64,000 nucleotides of DNA from Agroathelia rolfsii (lineage: Eukaryota; Basidiomycota; Agaricomycetes; Amylocorticiales; Amylocorticiaceae): contig JABRWF010000001.1 in assembly GCA_018343915.1 (NCBI GenBank), forward strand, positions 1,612,001 to 1,676,000. The letters are read 5' to 3'. Below the pieces are notes generated by a model, which saw nothing but the letters and a program-made list of their open reading frames with translations, was not told the origin of the DNA and made no database searches. The position numbers were made by a program, and so were the translations under genes. Of the stretch, positions 48,372-59,357 are shown one piece after another. Within the stretch, counting starts at the first letter, position 1. The number at the start of each line of letters is the position of its first letter.

Positions 48372-49287
48372 TTACTTGTACTTAACAACAACTTCGGCAT
48401 CACCAACGGAAACAGAGATCAAAATATCATCATCCTGTTCAATGTCGATGATCGTTGCATCAGAGGGCGGAAAGTTCCAGAGGAGGTAGTTGCCTCAGCA
48501 TAGGAGAAGGTTACGGTGCCGAAGTCGGCGAACTTAACGAGGGAGTCATCCTTCTCGAAGTCCTCAACAATCCTCTCTGCGTTCTTCTCGCAGAGCTCGT
48601 AGGATGAGGAAAACGACTTGGACACAGTCTTGCCGTGGTCAGGCTCTCAATGACGACCTGGCCCTCGGACTTGCTCGAGGCGGTGACAGTAACCTTGATC
48701 TCGTCACTGGCGCCGATGTCGATGGCTTCGAAGTCATAGGCGTAGTCGGGGACCACTCATACCAGGCTGTGAAGGAAGCCACTGGCATGAGTATATAACG
48801 AAAAAAAGGCAGCTGGAAAGTATCATACCATCGAAGGAAACATCGTCATCCTCGTCGACGGTGAAGTCAACACCAGTCTGGAGGATAGCATCTCGCAGGT
48901 GTAACCATCAATGCCGACCCAGGCGGAGGCAGTATGAGTACCAGAGCAGCCAGAGGGTTTCTTGGGGATGGGGACGGTGAACTTGCCCGTCACGGCCTTG
49001 AAGATATCCTGAGGTCGTCATTAAGAGTAATGAGCACACTACTTTTTCAAATCGAGCACAGTGAGTTCTCCCACACCGAGCCCTCATCGCAGACAGCGTC
49101 GGCCCAGTTGGAGCTGTACTCCGTGTTGGAGGAGCCATTGACAGAAGTCTGGATGGCCTGGTTTGGAGCAGAGCGGCGCATTCCACTAGTACGGCGGGCC
49201 AGACGGCCAGCCAAGCCAGTGCCGGGGGGCAGCAATGACCGTGGTGGCCAAGAGAGCGAGGCTGAGTAGTGAGGAGGGAAAAATCAT
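48372..49287 (-). pseudogene. Eqolisin (peptidase G1, glutamic protease) pseudogene
   Basis: The reading starts at ATG 49287 with a signal peptide (FPSSLLSLALLATTVIAA). The family blocks then appear in order but in changing frames: NTEYSSNWADAVCDEGS, VTGKFTVPIPKKPSG, THTASAWVGIDG, AILQTGVDFTVD, then AWYEW / PDYAYDFEAIDIGASDEIKVTV, KTVSKSFSSSYELCEKNAERIVEDF and IDIEQDDDILISVSVGDAEVVVKYK, stopping at 48372. In the family the Glu in the CExNAEWIVEDF block and a Gln are catalytic; here Trp of that block is Arg. One normal intron (about 48780-48826) is retained. Single-base losses break the frame near 49230, 48890, 48755, 48645 and 48475. Active relatives are secreted acid proteases. It may be a true pseudogene or an assembly artefact. 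Confidence 0.75.
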
Positions 49288-49981
49288 TTTTGACTAGTTT
49301 AAAGGAGTGGTAACTCAGAAGAACTGAGGAACTCGAGCTTAGGGAAATAATGTAGCCTTTGGCCGGGCTGCTTCCATACACGAGCAGGACATAATAGGTT
49401 GTGGTAGCAGTATTATGAGAGGATAGCGTCGTTATGCCATATGGGCGCCCTCTTCCGCAAGAAGAAACAAAAACATAATAAAAGTTGTTCATAGAACTAA
49501 CTGCCTTCTATTGTCTGATGTATCGTTTCACATAAGTGGATGGACGTTGAGTGAGCGCGCACAAGAAAACAGCCTGCATAAGGAAAGTATCGAGCGTGTT
49601 CACCTCTGGTAAGAAAACCCACACGAAGGGAGCGGGTGAGCATAAGTAGTGACTGTATTTATTAGATAAACATAAGCCCATCAACAAGAATAAGAGGGAG
49701 GATTGCTAGACGGCTGATGTGTTATTTAGAAGGAGCCATGTTTAGATGCGTTAGCATGTTGCACGCCGATCATTCGCTCAGACGATTTATAGCACCGGCC
49801 GCCGGCTACTCTCAACCTATAATATGCTGCTGTTTATTGTCTTGTTCGAAAAGGATGCAATTCAATATATATATATATAGGTAGTAAAATATATCTTTGA
49901 ACCGAGATCATGAGAGCGGTACCTATTCGATTTTGCAAGATACCAGAAAAACAGAAGAGATACAAAGCATCGATAAATAAA
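49288..49981. other. Intergenic, no gene seen
   Basis: About 690 bp between the protease relic start and the next F-box stop. It holds a short TA repeat near 49868-49879. Confidence 0.4.
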
Positions 49982-51820
49982 TCAGTCATTGTCGGCGGTA
50001 CTAGAGCTCGAATGATTAGACTCAGAATCGTCAGTATCGGAAAGGAGGTAGCTAGTAACATCTGGAAACCCATCTGAACCGCTGCATTCCGTAAAACGAT
50101 CATCATCCAAGCACATGAGCTCGTCCACGTATTGATCGAGACATGCACCCGACCTCTTGTATTGACGAGAGGTACACGGGACAGCGAGTGTTGCTAGACT
50201 AGCTTGATGACGCTCCCGTAACTTCATGCAGCGTGCCAAATCTTTGAGAAATTGGCTGGTCTGTGATCTACGGTCAACTAAACTAGACCGACGGCGTGAA
50301 GCAAGAGTGGGCTCATGGAGCAAGGTCAATTGGAATAGATATGGTAGCAAAAGTGTGGATCGATTGCGAGAGCTGACATTAGCGACATGGTCGACTCTTG
50401 TTCTTTCATCGTCTGCAGCAGCTTTACCCTTCCTAAGAGCGGTTCCTAAGGCGTCGCTGGGTGATAAAGCAGATACAAGGCCGCCTAAATCCGGGCATCC
50501 TACACGTAAGCTCTTTAAAGCAGGTGTACGATTGAGGATGTCTCTCCACCATTGCTCTGAGGTAGGATAATTCAAAGAACATTCAAGTTTGACGAGTTCC
50601 TTGAGATCAAATAAGCCAGTGCATGAAAGAACAATCTGCGGGATGTCAATAGTATCGCTCCTTTCCCAAGAATTCAAAAATGAAAACTTGAATGGCCGCC
50701 CATTCTTCCAATCGGGATCATGGGAGTAAGAAAAGAACCGTTTCTCGGAAAGATCGTAACTACGGGTTTGGATGATGGAGACGGACTTCTCTCTCAAAAG
50801 TTTGGCCGCAGAGAGAAGTACGTCCGCCACTATTTGTTTATCGTTCGTAGAAGTTTCGAGAATGATACATTCGAGGTTCCGAAGCACAAGTGGATTAATC
50901 AAGGACTTTATTATCAGCAATCCGGTTTTGGTCAACTGAAGATGCCTCAGCTGGGGTAGCGAGAAGTCAACTGACAGGGCCGTGGAACCTCTGATCATGT
51001 CGTGCACGAGTCCAACGAGTTCAAGATATTGTAGTCCCGGAGAAAGCTTGAGTATGCCCAAGATTTGCTCTGTGGATGGTCGCAAATCGGGAGGGAACTC
51101 GCCAGAGAGAAATAGCGTTGTCAGGTTACACGCTTTAATACGATCCCAATCAAAACAGCAACCGCGTAACTTCAAAATTCGGACTTGTCTCAAGTTTTCA
51201 GGTTTGGGAATGGGAACGTAGGAGCCAAAGGGTGTTGTAGTAGGCCGAGGCCAAGATGTGTAAAAGTTCAAATCCAGAACCTCAAGATGTGGCATATCCA
51301 TGCCTAGCGCCTTGAGTATCGTCGGTATTTCCAGATGGGTATTGCGTACATCCAAGCAAAGCTCTTTGGATCTCCTTACGTGGGATAGGATTAACGACCG
51401 GAATTGAGGTCGAGATGACATATTGAAGGTGAGACCCCTATCAATGACAATAGGCAGGTTCTTTGACCTGTCTAAGAACACCTGTATTGCTCCTACATTC
51501 GCTGGGAACCCTTCGGTCCAAAGAGTCGGGTTGGACAGTGCAATGGAGCGCCAGCGGTGACAAACGTGGGTGATAGACCGAATCCACCAGATATTTTCCA
51601 TGCGAAAACATCTACACGCATTTTTCGTGTAATGAAATACGTTGGAAAGGATTTCAGGAGGGAGTTTTGTATTTATTAGCGTCAACTCATTGTGGCACGT
51701 CAAGACCTCGTGGCGGATAGTGGCAAGACGAGTGTCCAGAAATTCGCGCTCCAGTTTGAGCTGCTCGGTCAGCGGGCTTGAAAGCTCTTTCATATCTTCA
51801 GAATCGGTTATTGTCGTCAT
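49982..51820 (-). CDS. F-box-like protein with leucine-rich C-terminal part
   Basis: Single exon, 612 residues, from ATG 51820 (MTTITDSEDMKELSSPLTEQ). It has the same order as the gene at 45749: coiled N-terminus, F-box core LINTKLPPEILSNVFHYTK, WIRSITHVCHRWRSIALSNP, LWTEGFPANVGAIQVFLDRSKNLPIVID (split here from the preceding block), leucine-rich segments, and an acidic/Ser tail (DTDDSESNHSSSSTADND). Likely an SCF ubiquitin ligase adaptor; the target is unknown. The frame is intact with no splice sites needed. High similarity to its neighbour suggests recent tandem duplication, followed by decay of the two copies to the right. Confidence 0.88.
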   Translation of the reverse strand: MTTITDSEDMKELSSPLTEQLKLEREFLDTRLATIRHEVLTCHNELTLINTKLPPEILSNVFHYTKNACRCFRMENIWWIRSITHVCHRWRSIALSNPTLWTEGFPANVGAIQVFLDRSKNLPIVIDRGLTFNMSSRPQFRSLILSHVRRSKELCLDVRNTHLEIPTILKALGMDMPHLEVLDLNFYTSWPRPTTTPFGSYVPIPKPENLRQVRILKLRGCCFDWDRIKACNLTTLFLSGEFPPDLRPSTEQILGILKLSPGLQYLELVGLVHDMIRGSTALSVDFSLPQLRHLQLTKTGLLIIKSLINPLVLRNLECIILETSTNDKQIVADVLLSAAKLLREKSVSIIQTRSYDLSEKRFFSYSHDPDWKNGRPFKFSFLNSWERSDTIDIPQIVLSCTGLFDLKELVKLECSLNYPTSEQWWRDILNRTPALKSLRVGCPDLGGLVSALSPSDALGTALRKGKAAADDERTRVDHVANVSSRNRSTLLLPYLFQLTLLHEPTLASRRRSSLVDRRSQTSQFLKDLARCMKLRERHQASLATLAVPCTSRQYKRSGACLDQYVDELMCLDDDRFTECSGSDGFPDVTSYLLSDTDDSESNHSSSSTADND

Positions 51821-52319
51821 TGTCCTGAATATATAGTGGATGGACCCGAATGCTAGAAAGATAAACTTGACTTGGATTTACACTCTGTAAGTACAACTTG
51901 GAGGAGACTAACCTATCAAAAATGTCTGATAATACCGAGAAACCAAACTTAACTGATTAAAAGGACGGATGAACGAATAAATTCGAGCGCGGAGTGTAGC
52001 CGTACAAGAGGGTGGGGTTAGGGCGCAAGAGATCATGATGGTGACTTGTACCAAATAGCCCATAACAATCGAACAACCACATAAGCTTTCCCCCCATTGT
52101 TATAACCTCTTCGTAATCGCTTCTTTGCTTAGAAGAAAACATCTGCCTGATTAGTGTACTTTTATTGATATTGCTTGCACTGGTAAACACGTAGTAACAT
52201 CTTACTATCTCGAGTTTGATAAAATCCTTTCAGGTTCACGTTGAAGCAACAACGGATAATGATTTCCTGCCATGCTAAATATCATGTATATAGAAAATTG
52301 AGATGGGTGGCATGGCAAA
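51821..52319. other. Intergenic between F-box copies
   Basis: A 499-bp AT-rich spacer. The stretch near 52010-52140 (CAAATAGCCCATAACAATNGAACA) repeats wording found at 47808-47835 upstream of the other intact copy, as expected if the promoter was duplicated with the gene. Confidence 0.5.
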
Positions 52320-54147
52320 CTATGTACATGTATACTGGTAAAATGGGCTTAGTATTAGAAAGTACCTAGTAGTCCGAGTCTGAGTCTGGTCCAAAGATGT
52401 AAATGAACACAAGCCGTGGATCACCACCTCCAGAAATCCGTCCTCGGTTTCTTCAACACTTTCGTCATCTAGGCACGCCAACACGGCCACGTCTTGACGA
52501 AGATAAGTTCCTGATCTCTTGCAATCTGCGGAAGTGCCTGGAATAGCAAGCAGCTCTAGCTCGGACCCGTACTGCTTACGTAATCTGATACAATAAGCCG
52601 AGTGCTCTAGCGACCCATTTTCATATGATGTACCGCGCGAAAATTGACGACGTGAGGTTGAAGCGGTGAACTTTACCCTAGCAAATATTAATTGGCGAAG
52701 AGATGGCAACAAGAGCAAAAGTTGACTTTGGCTGCCGGAATTCACAGTAAGATTATGGCTTTGAGTCATGCTTTTGGGATTTTGAACCCCCGGATGAGAA
52801 GCCTCGGCAACATTGTTGGGGGTGAGAGCAGATATTAGGCCGCCAGGATCCCCGGAGCACTCCACATGTAAGACCTCGAGCGCAGAAAAGTGAGTAAGTC
52901 TTTACACCACTGTCCATGAAGAGAACCAAAGAGAGAGAGCAGTCAAGTTTTGTAAGCTTGTCCAGATTGAACTCCTCTAGACATAAAAGAACGGCTTGGT
53001 GAAGATTGAAATCGGTATCGCTCCTGTCCCATGAGTTCGAAAATGTGAAGATCTCGTCGCTATCAAAATGGGGGTCATGAAAATATGTAAACATGCCATC
53101 TTGACTCGCACCACTCCCAAATGTTTGAATAGCAGGGACAGGCTTCTACTTTATCAACCTAGCTGCGGAGATCAAGATGTCCATCATAGTTTGTTCGTCA
53201 TGTGTGAACATCTCAATGTCGATGAAATCCAGCAGCACAGAAATCACAGAGGGATTAACCAACGCTTTTATGAGGTGAATGGCACGGGTCGCAAGGGAAA
53301 GATGTGTGAGTTGAGGCAACGAAAGATTCAGCGACGGATTCTGGGGATTGTCCAACTGGGATTTGACTTCGCAGATGAACTCGAGAATTTGAAGCCTAGG
53401 AGAATGCTTCAACACATCAATAATTTGCCTCATTGATGGATCAAAGCCACCACAGATACGAAGGGCCGTTAAATTGTTCAGTTCAGCCTGCTTCCAGCCG
53501 AATCCACAAGATATTAAATTTAAATCTCGCACACGCCGCAGGTTTCCATAGGAATTGCGGGGTCGGGTATCCTAGACAGTGGCTGGGTTAGTGAAACCCT
53601 CATGTGGAATACCTCAAGAAGTGGCATATTTGCATTCAAAGCCTCTAAAACCGTTGATGTAGCCATGTTCGTCCCGGGTACATCTATGCATAGCTCTCTG
53701 ACCCGCCCCATTTGTAATAAGACTAACGGGACCAAGTCCGGTTGAGAGTACCAGAGAGAAGTAACGCCCTCATCAAGGGCAATAGGTAGGTCCCTTGACC
53801 TATTCAGGAATGTTTGAAACGCATCCACGTCCTTGGGAATCCCATCGGTCCAAAGAGACGGCTGGGAGAGCGCGATAGAGCGCCAATGATGACAGACGTG
53901 GGAGACACATGGAATCCAGCTGTAGGAGTAGCCTTCTTTAGGTTGAAGTCGATAGAGGCGTTTTGTGTGATGAAATATAATGGAGAAGACCTCTCTAGGG
54001 AGTTTTGCGTTGATCAGTGTTGACATGTTGCGACGCGTCTTGATTTCATTCATCTTCTGGTATAGAGAAGCAAGGCGGTCATCACACGAGTCCCGTTAGT
54101 TCTTGAGTTGGACACTGAAGGGAGTTCGAATATCCTTTGCGTCCATT
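52320..54147 (-). pseudogene. F-box family pseudogene with two stops and three frameshifts
   Basis: A complete family layout can be followed from ATG 54147 (MDAKDIRTPFSVQLKN). It runs through TLINAKLPREVFSIIFHHTK, WIPCVSHVCHHWRSIALSQP and LWTDGIPKDVDAF to an end near 52320. Lesions relative to its sister at 54598-56453: a TAA at 54096-54098 where relatives have Glu; a frame change near 53550 (between PDPAIPM and NLRRVRDLNL); a TAG at 53146-53148 in LIK*KPVPAIQ; and two frame changes near 52935 and 52885 around GQWCKDLLTFLRS. A shorter product from the next ATG (54053) would still end at about 53520. Confidence 0.8.
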
Positions 54148-54167
54148 TCAGAACGCGTTATTGAATT

Positions 54168-54597
54168 TTACTGTGCATCTAAGTTAGCGTGTGGGCAGAT
54201 TACTACGCAGAGTTACAAGAGAATTTTAAACGAGAACGATGACGCGCTAGGTTTACGTTTATATTTACCTACTTCGTCGGAACGGTTGATTCTGTGCTTG
54301 AACTCGGAAGTGGCTACTACCCCCTAAAGCTGAAGCTGAAGCGCTGAAGTTCCGAGTCAAACCTTCAAGTTCAGCTTGGCAATCGCATGCAACTTACATC
54401 AATTTTAAGAGATTACATGTAGTAATCGGCCATTTGGACTAGACCCTCTACACAAGAGTTGGAAACGGTTGGTCTGGGTGCACAAGAAAATGGCTATAGA
54501 CTTTTGTAATCGATACTTATATATGCATCTGTATTCTTTCGTATGGGGACAAAGTCGTATTGAACTATCTGGCTTCGGCTAATACTATTACAAGGAA
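54168..54597. other. Intergenic between F-box pseudogenes
   Basis: A 430-bp spacer; nothing recognised beyond short frames. Confidence 0.4.
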
Positions 54598-56453
54598 TCA
54601 ATTAGAAAGAAAATATTTCCAATCATCAGACGAATCATGAACCACCACTTCCGGAAATTCAACGTCTTCTGTTTCTTCAACATCATCGTCCAGGCACACC
54701 AATTCGAGCACATGCTGATCAAGGCAAGCACCTGACATTACATGATCCATAGAAGTTCCTGGAATAGCGAGGAGTTCGAGTTCGGATCCACATTGCTTTC
54801 GTAACTTCACGCAATGGGCCAAGTGATTTATCGATCCAATTTCGTAAGGGGTACTGCTCGGAGACCGACGAGAGGGCATTGAACGAATGAAGTCATCATC
54901 GGCCTCAACAAGAATTAACTTGCGCAGTAATGGTAATAAGAACAAATTGTGATTTTGACCATCGGAGCGAGGAGCAGTATTATGGTTATCGCTCTCGGTT
55001 GGATTTTTGATATCTTGAATCCCCCGAGGGAAATTTTCAGCGATCTCTTCGACCTCGCTGGGGGTAAGGGCGAATATGAGACCTCCTGGATTCTGCGTGC
55101 ATTCAACACGCAAGACCCGAAGACCAGGAAGACGGCGAAACAGCTGTCGACACTATTGCTCTGGAAGAGATCGAGGGAGCGAATAATCTAGCTTCTCGAA
55201 CCCGTCCAGGTCAAGCTCCATTAGAGATGTTAGAAGGGCATATGGAAGGTTGATTGGATGAATATCACTCCTTTCCCACGTGTTGGTAAATAATAATGGT
55301 CCCTGGTCATCAGGCTGTGGGTCAAGATAGAACGAAAACATCCCTCTTTGGCCCTCCGGAATCCCGAACACTCGAGCGGTGGAGATCGTTTTCCGCTTGA
55401 TAAGTCGTACGGCGGAAAGAAGGACATCCATCATGACTTGTTCACTAGTCGTAGATATCTCGACATCGATAGTATCCAGCTTCGGAAGGACAGCGGGATT
55501 TATAAGCGCCTTTGCAAACAAGAGTGAGCCACGGTTTGTTGCAAAAGTGAGGCGCTTAAGTTGAGGCAATGAAAAGTTCAGTGGCGGGATTTCAGGGTCA
55601 TTCGTTTCATCACAAGTCGCGCCGCTGAGTACCAGTGTTTGGAGCCCGGGGGAGCGTTTCAGCACATCAAGGATTTGGTTTGTCGATGGGCGAAGATCTT
55701 GAGAACTAGTGCCGGAGAGACAAAGAGTTGTCAGATTACTTAGCTCTACCTGGTTCCAGTCAAGCCCGCAATCAAACAGCTCTAAATGTCGCACACGCCT
55801 GAAATTCTTGGGTCGGGGAATCGTGATGCTATTCGCTGGGTATAGAAATGGGGAAGAAAGAGTAAAGTGGAAAACTTCGAGGAACTCGATTTCCGTGTCT
55901 AAAACTTTCAAAACCAATGTGTATGCGAGTCAATCTTGACCACATTCATGTAGAGTTCTCTGGCCCGCCTAATGTGCGATAGGAACAACGGGAGCAAGTT
56001 CGGTTGAGTAAACAAGAGAGAAGTGGCATTTTTGTCAAGAACAATAGGTAAGTCCTTAGACCTGTCCAAGAATACCCGTAGCGCATCCGCATTTATGGGA
56101 ATTCCATCGGTCCAGAGAGATGGACAAGAGAGTGCAACAGAGCGCCAATGACAGCAAATATGCGACACACATGGAATCCAGCTGAATGAATATCCCATTT
56201 CCTCGGTCAGGCGATGGTAAAGCTTCGTGTGGTAAAATACTATGGAAAGAACTTCCGGAGGAAGTCTGGCATTGATGATTATCGTCATGTTGCGACGCGT
56301 TTGTAGGTCGTTCATCTCCCGTCTTAGAAGAGCAAGACGGTCATCGCATAATTCCCTTTCATTCTTGAGCCAGTCAGTGAAAGGACTTGAATGCTTATTT
56401 TCATCCTTTTTTCCTTGGCTTATCCAATCTGTTTTGCCCATCTGTGTATTCAA
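54598..56453 (-). pseudogene. F-box family pseudogene with one frameshift and one stop
   Basis: Starting at 56453 (NTQMGKTDWISQGKKDENK), the gene has the coiled N-terminus LKNERELCDDRLALLRREM, the F-box core IINARLPPEVLSIVFYHTK, WIPCVSHICCHWRSVALSCP and LWTDGIPINADALRVFLDRSKDLPIVLD. A single-base frame change near 55910-55917 separates DSHTH from LVLKVLDTEIEFLEVF. A TAG at 55153-55155 replaces the expected Trp in SLPEQ*CRQLF, where relatives read EQWWRD or GQWCKD. Beyond it the frame continues to an acidic end near 54598. With only two lesions it looks recently inactivated, or one or both could be sequencing errors. Confidence 0.75.
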
Positions 56454-57015
56454 GTCAGAATCTTATAAATGAGAGCGAGATTTACGATTTACACTGAGTT
56501 TTGTCAAGCACCTTGGGAACCTTATATGGATGTTGCTAGTTGAGGCCCTGCAAGCGGAAAATATGACTTTAGGATGCAAGGATCATTGGTAAGCCAGATT
56601 TCAAGTTGAAAAAGTACTAGTATGCAATACGGTACGCGCCAGTACAACTTGAAGTCGGCACGCGTTTACTAACGTATTCTGACCAGGTAAATCGATGACG
56701 TCAGCTATTGTTTGTCTTTATGTATTTTTCGCGATCGTAGTTAGAATACGACTCAAACCGGACAACTCCGAGTTACTAGCACTCATAATAGCACCCATTA
56801 ACACTAAATTCACTTGGACATGGGCTCTTTCCATACCTTTTACTTCGCAGTGATTTACAACTATATCTTAGGCATTGTGAGAGGCGAGCCAATAAAAAAG
56901 TTGTCCAGCCAATTCCTATGTCTAGTACCTGACAATGTCTGTGTTACACGACCGAGACTTATCTATGAGAAAATGACTCGAGGCCAAGTAAACAAGTAAC
57001 ATGTAGTAACGTCTA
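56454..57015. other. Intergenic, no gene seen
   Basis: A 562-bp spacer between the pseudogene start and the oxidoreductase stop. AT-rich; the 61-codon frame at 56814-56999 has no domain. Confidence 0.4.
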
Positions 57016-58779
57016 TCATGTAGATTTTGGCTTAGCAGCCCACTGAGATTTTTGCATAACTGCCTTCGCAGCATCATCCCGAGACAGGTCAGTCTGAATA
57101 CCTCCGCCACTTGCGATCTCCCTAATTTGGATCCCGGAGCCCATGGTACTCAGCATAGTTGGCAGGTTGTTTGGTTTTGCTTCTGTGCTCGCGCCCGACA
57201 ATAAGGCTGCGCATAGATGAGGTTCAGCGGTGAGCGGTCTTCCCAGCCCTACGAGATCGGTTGCACGGGAGGTTACTGCAGAAGTCATCCTACAAAAATA
57301 TATAAGTCCTTTGAGAAAAGCATCAAAAATGAATAGCTACAGACCCCTCCAGAGTGCGGAAGCCGCCCGTAATGCACAGTTTTGAGGTTGTAAGATGTGG
57401 CCGAACTCGACTTGCAAAACTTTATATCATGATACATACATTTTGAAATTCTGGATCTTTGATATTGAGCAATAATAACACTTACTCAAAGAAGAATGCC
57501 TCTCGAGCTTTGGTGCGATCGGACTTTCCCCAGACTGAGGAGATAGATTCAGCTCTGAATAGGTCCAAATCAATGTGACGATTGGGTAATGTTAGAGTTC
57601 TAAGATGCTTACGTTCCACCACTCAATTCAATGAGATCGACCCCGACCGCTTCCAGCCTCAATACCATTTCGTGAGCATCATCGTGATCAAAACCACCTA
57701 TATCCGTATTGAGAAAAAATCCAGATCATCACAAGGGCAAAAGTGTACCATCAACGTAATCAGCCGAATTGATCTTGATTGAAATCAGAACTGAGGGTAG
57801 AAAGTAGGGATTAGTCTTGTGAAGCTATTATACTATCAAGTGAAAACAAGAAACATACATTTCTTATCGCTCACCCGCTCCTTAATCTCATTGATTATTT
57901 CAAATATAATGCGAGAGCGGTTGTCTAGTGACTTCCCGCCATATTCATCCGTGCGCTTGTTCACCGCGGGCGACAAGAATTGAGAAAGTAAGTAACCGTG
58001 CTGGACATTTTAAAAGTGAGTAAGCCTGGGGAAATATTAATAAGCACGCATCACAGGAGCTTACAGCAGCGTGAAGTTGTATGCCATCTGCACCAGCCTG
58101 ATGAAGATGTTTCAGCTAGGTTAGGAGATCTTGTGGCAAAATTCTCCATACATCATGAAGGAGTTTGGCAGCCGCCGCAAAGCGATCGACGACGTCTTTG
58201 ATTTCTGGGATAGTTAGGGGCCGGGGTTTTCCGAATGACATCCCTCCAAAAGAAGGAGCTTGGATGTCCGAAGATGATACCGGTATAGTAGCAATATCTT
58301 CGGGTGTTTGCTGAGGTCAGCTCATATTGAGTTGAACCATTCTTGTATCCTAGTACAAAAACGCTCACTCTTCCACCATGTGTGAGTTGAATAATGGCCA
58401 GTGATCCATACTTCTTCGCTGCTTGTATAGCTGGCTTAAACGTCTCTACCACATCCCAAGAACTTCCTGGATCAACAATGGCATTTGTCTTGCCTTCTGG
58501 ATAGCGAACATCGCAAGGAACATTGCCAAAAATGATTGTTCCAATCTGCCCTGCCCCCCATTCCTCATAAAGGCGCAAATATTCAGCAGTAGGACGTCCA
58601 GAGGACGACGGATCCGAGTCGTCCCAGGTACATAAATGTTCCGACATTGCGCTCTGATGTGTATCATCAGCTCAACTCAGCAAATTATTAGAAATGAACT
58701 TAATCACCTTCACAAAGCGGTTTGGTGCAATTTTACCGCTGTGAAAAAAGGTCACAGGCTCAGCCAAGATAGAAGACAT
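57016..58779 (-). CDS. Old Yellow Enzyme-type NADH:flavin oxidoreductase
   Basis: Ten exons: 58779-58708, 58653-58369, 58310-58152, 58097-58065, 58000-57859, 57790-57749, 57697-57613, 57554-57486, 57410-57345 and 57289-57016; 408 residues. The FMN-barrel blocks are [42 protein letters not shown], the active-site His pair in [58 protein letters not shown] and DLVGLGRPL. These enzymes reduce alpha,beta-unsaturated carbonyl compounds with FMN and NAD(P)H, acting on a range of small molecules; the natural substrate is unknown. It belongs to the NADH:flavin oxidoreductase/NADH oxidase branch that resembles bacterial YqjM-like or NemA-like enzymes rather than yeast OYE2. Confidence 0.9.
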
Positions 58780-59053
58780 TGTTGATGGTTTTCTAAGGGT
58801 ATTCGGATAATCCTACCCCGTTCGAACCAATGTTGGATTTATACAAATTATCCTTTAATCATGAGTCATATGGATGACTCTATCTGCGTCCGATACATAG
58901 ATAAAATGTGTCAGTCGGTGGGTGACAAATGGGACCCTTTGTAACTCGTTTAAAAGATTGAATGATTGAAAGCCGTTACCGGGAATTGATGTGTCAGCCT
59001 ATGAGTATTGCCGTATTGGCTTTCATGGACATTTCCCCTGGAAATAGTCCAAA

Positions 59054-59171
59054 CACGGCGGGGGATTTTGAATGATATTTGCATTAACAGATGAAAAACA
59101 AGCTATCTGATTGGCTGAGACCCATTTGCCGATTAGCTAAGGGCAAATATCATATTAAATCCCCCGCTGTG
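59054..59171. mobile_element. Palindromic MITE-like element, 118 bp
   Basis: A 29-bp sequence at 59054-59082 (starting CACGGCGGGGGATTT) is repeated in inverted form at 59143-59171 with 25 of 29 matches. The 60-bp interior has no coding potential. Both outer edges abut AAA, which could be a 3-bp target duplication. The size and structure fit a miniature inverted-repeat transposable element or another hairpin-forming element. The superfamily is unknown. Confidence 0.5.
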
Positions 59172-59332
59172 AAAGATAGATGAGTAACCCGGAAGTCTCA
59201 AGATAGTCGTATGACAGTGGGCGGAACGCGTCCGGAGAATGATACTGAGAGCGGAGAGTTCCTAAATGAGGAACAGAGGGGTTTAGTGAGTAATGGGTAA
59301 TAACCGGGGGGGGGGTATTAATAACCAACGCA

Positions 59333-59357
59333 CCGCCCCCGCCCCCGCCCCCGCCCC
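59333..59357. repeat. CCCCCG-type simple repeat
   Basis: Four units of a C-rich hexamer on the plus strand (G-rich on minus), in the same spacer as the palindromic element. It creates a glycine-rich frame on the minus strand that is not a gene. Confidence 0.75.
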
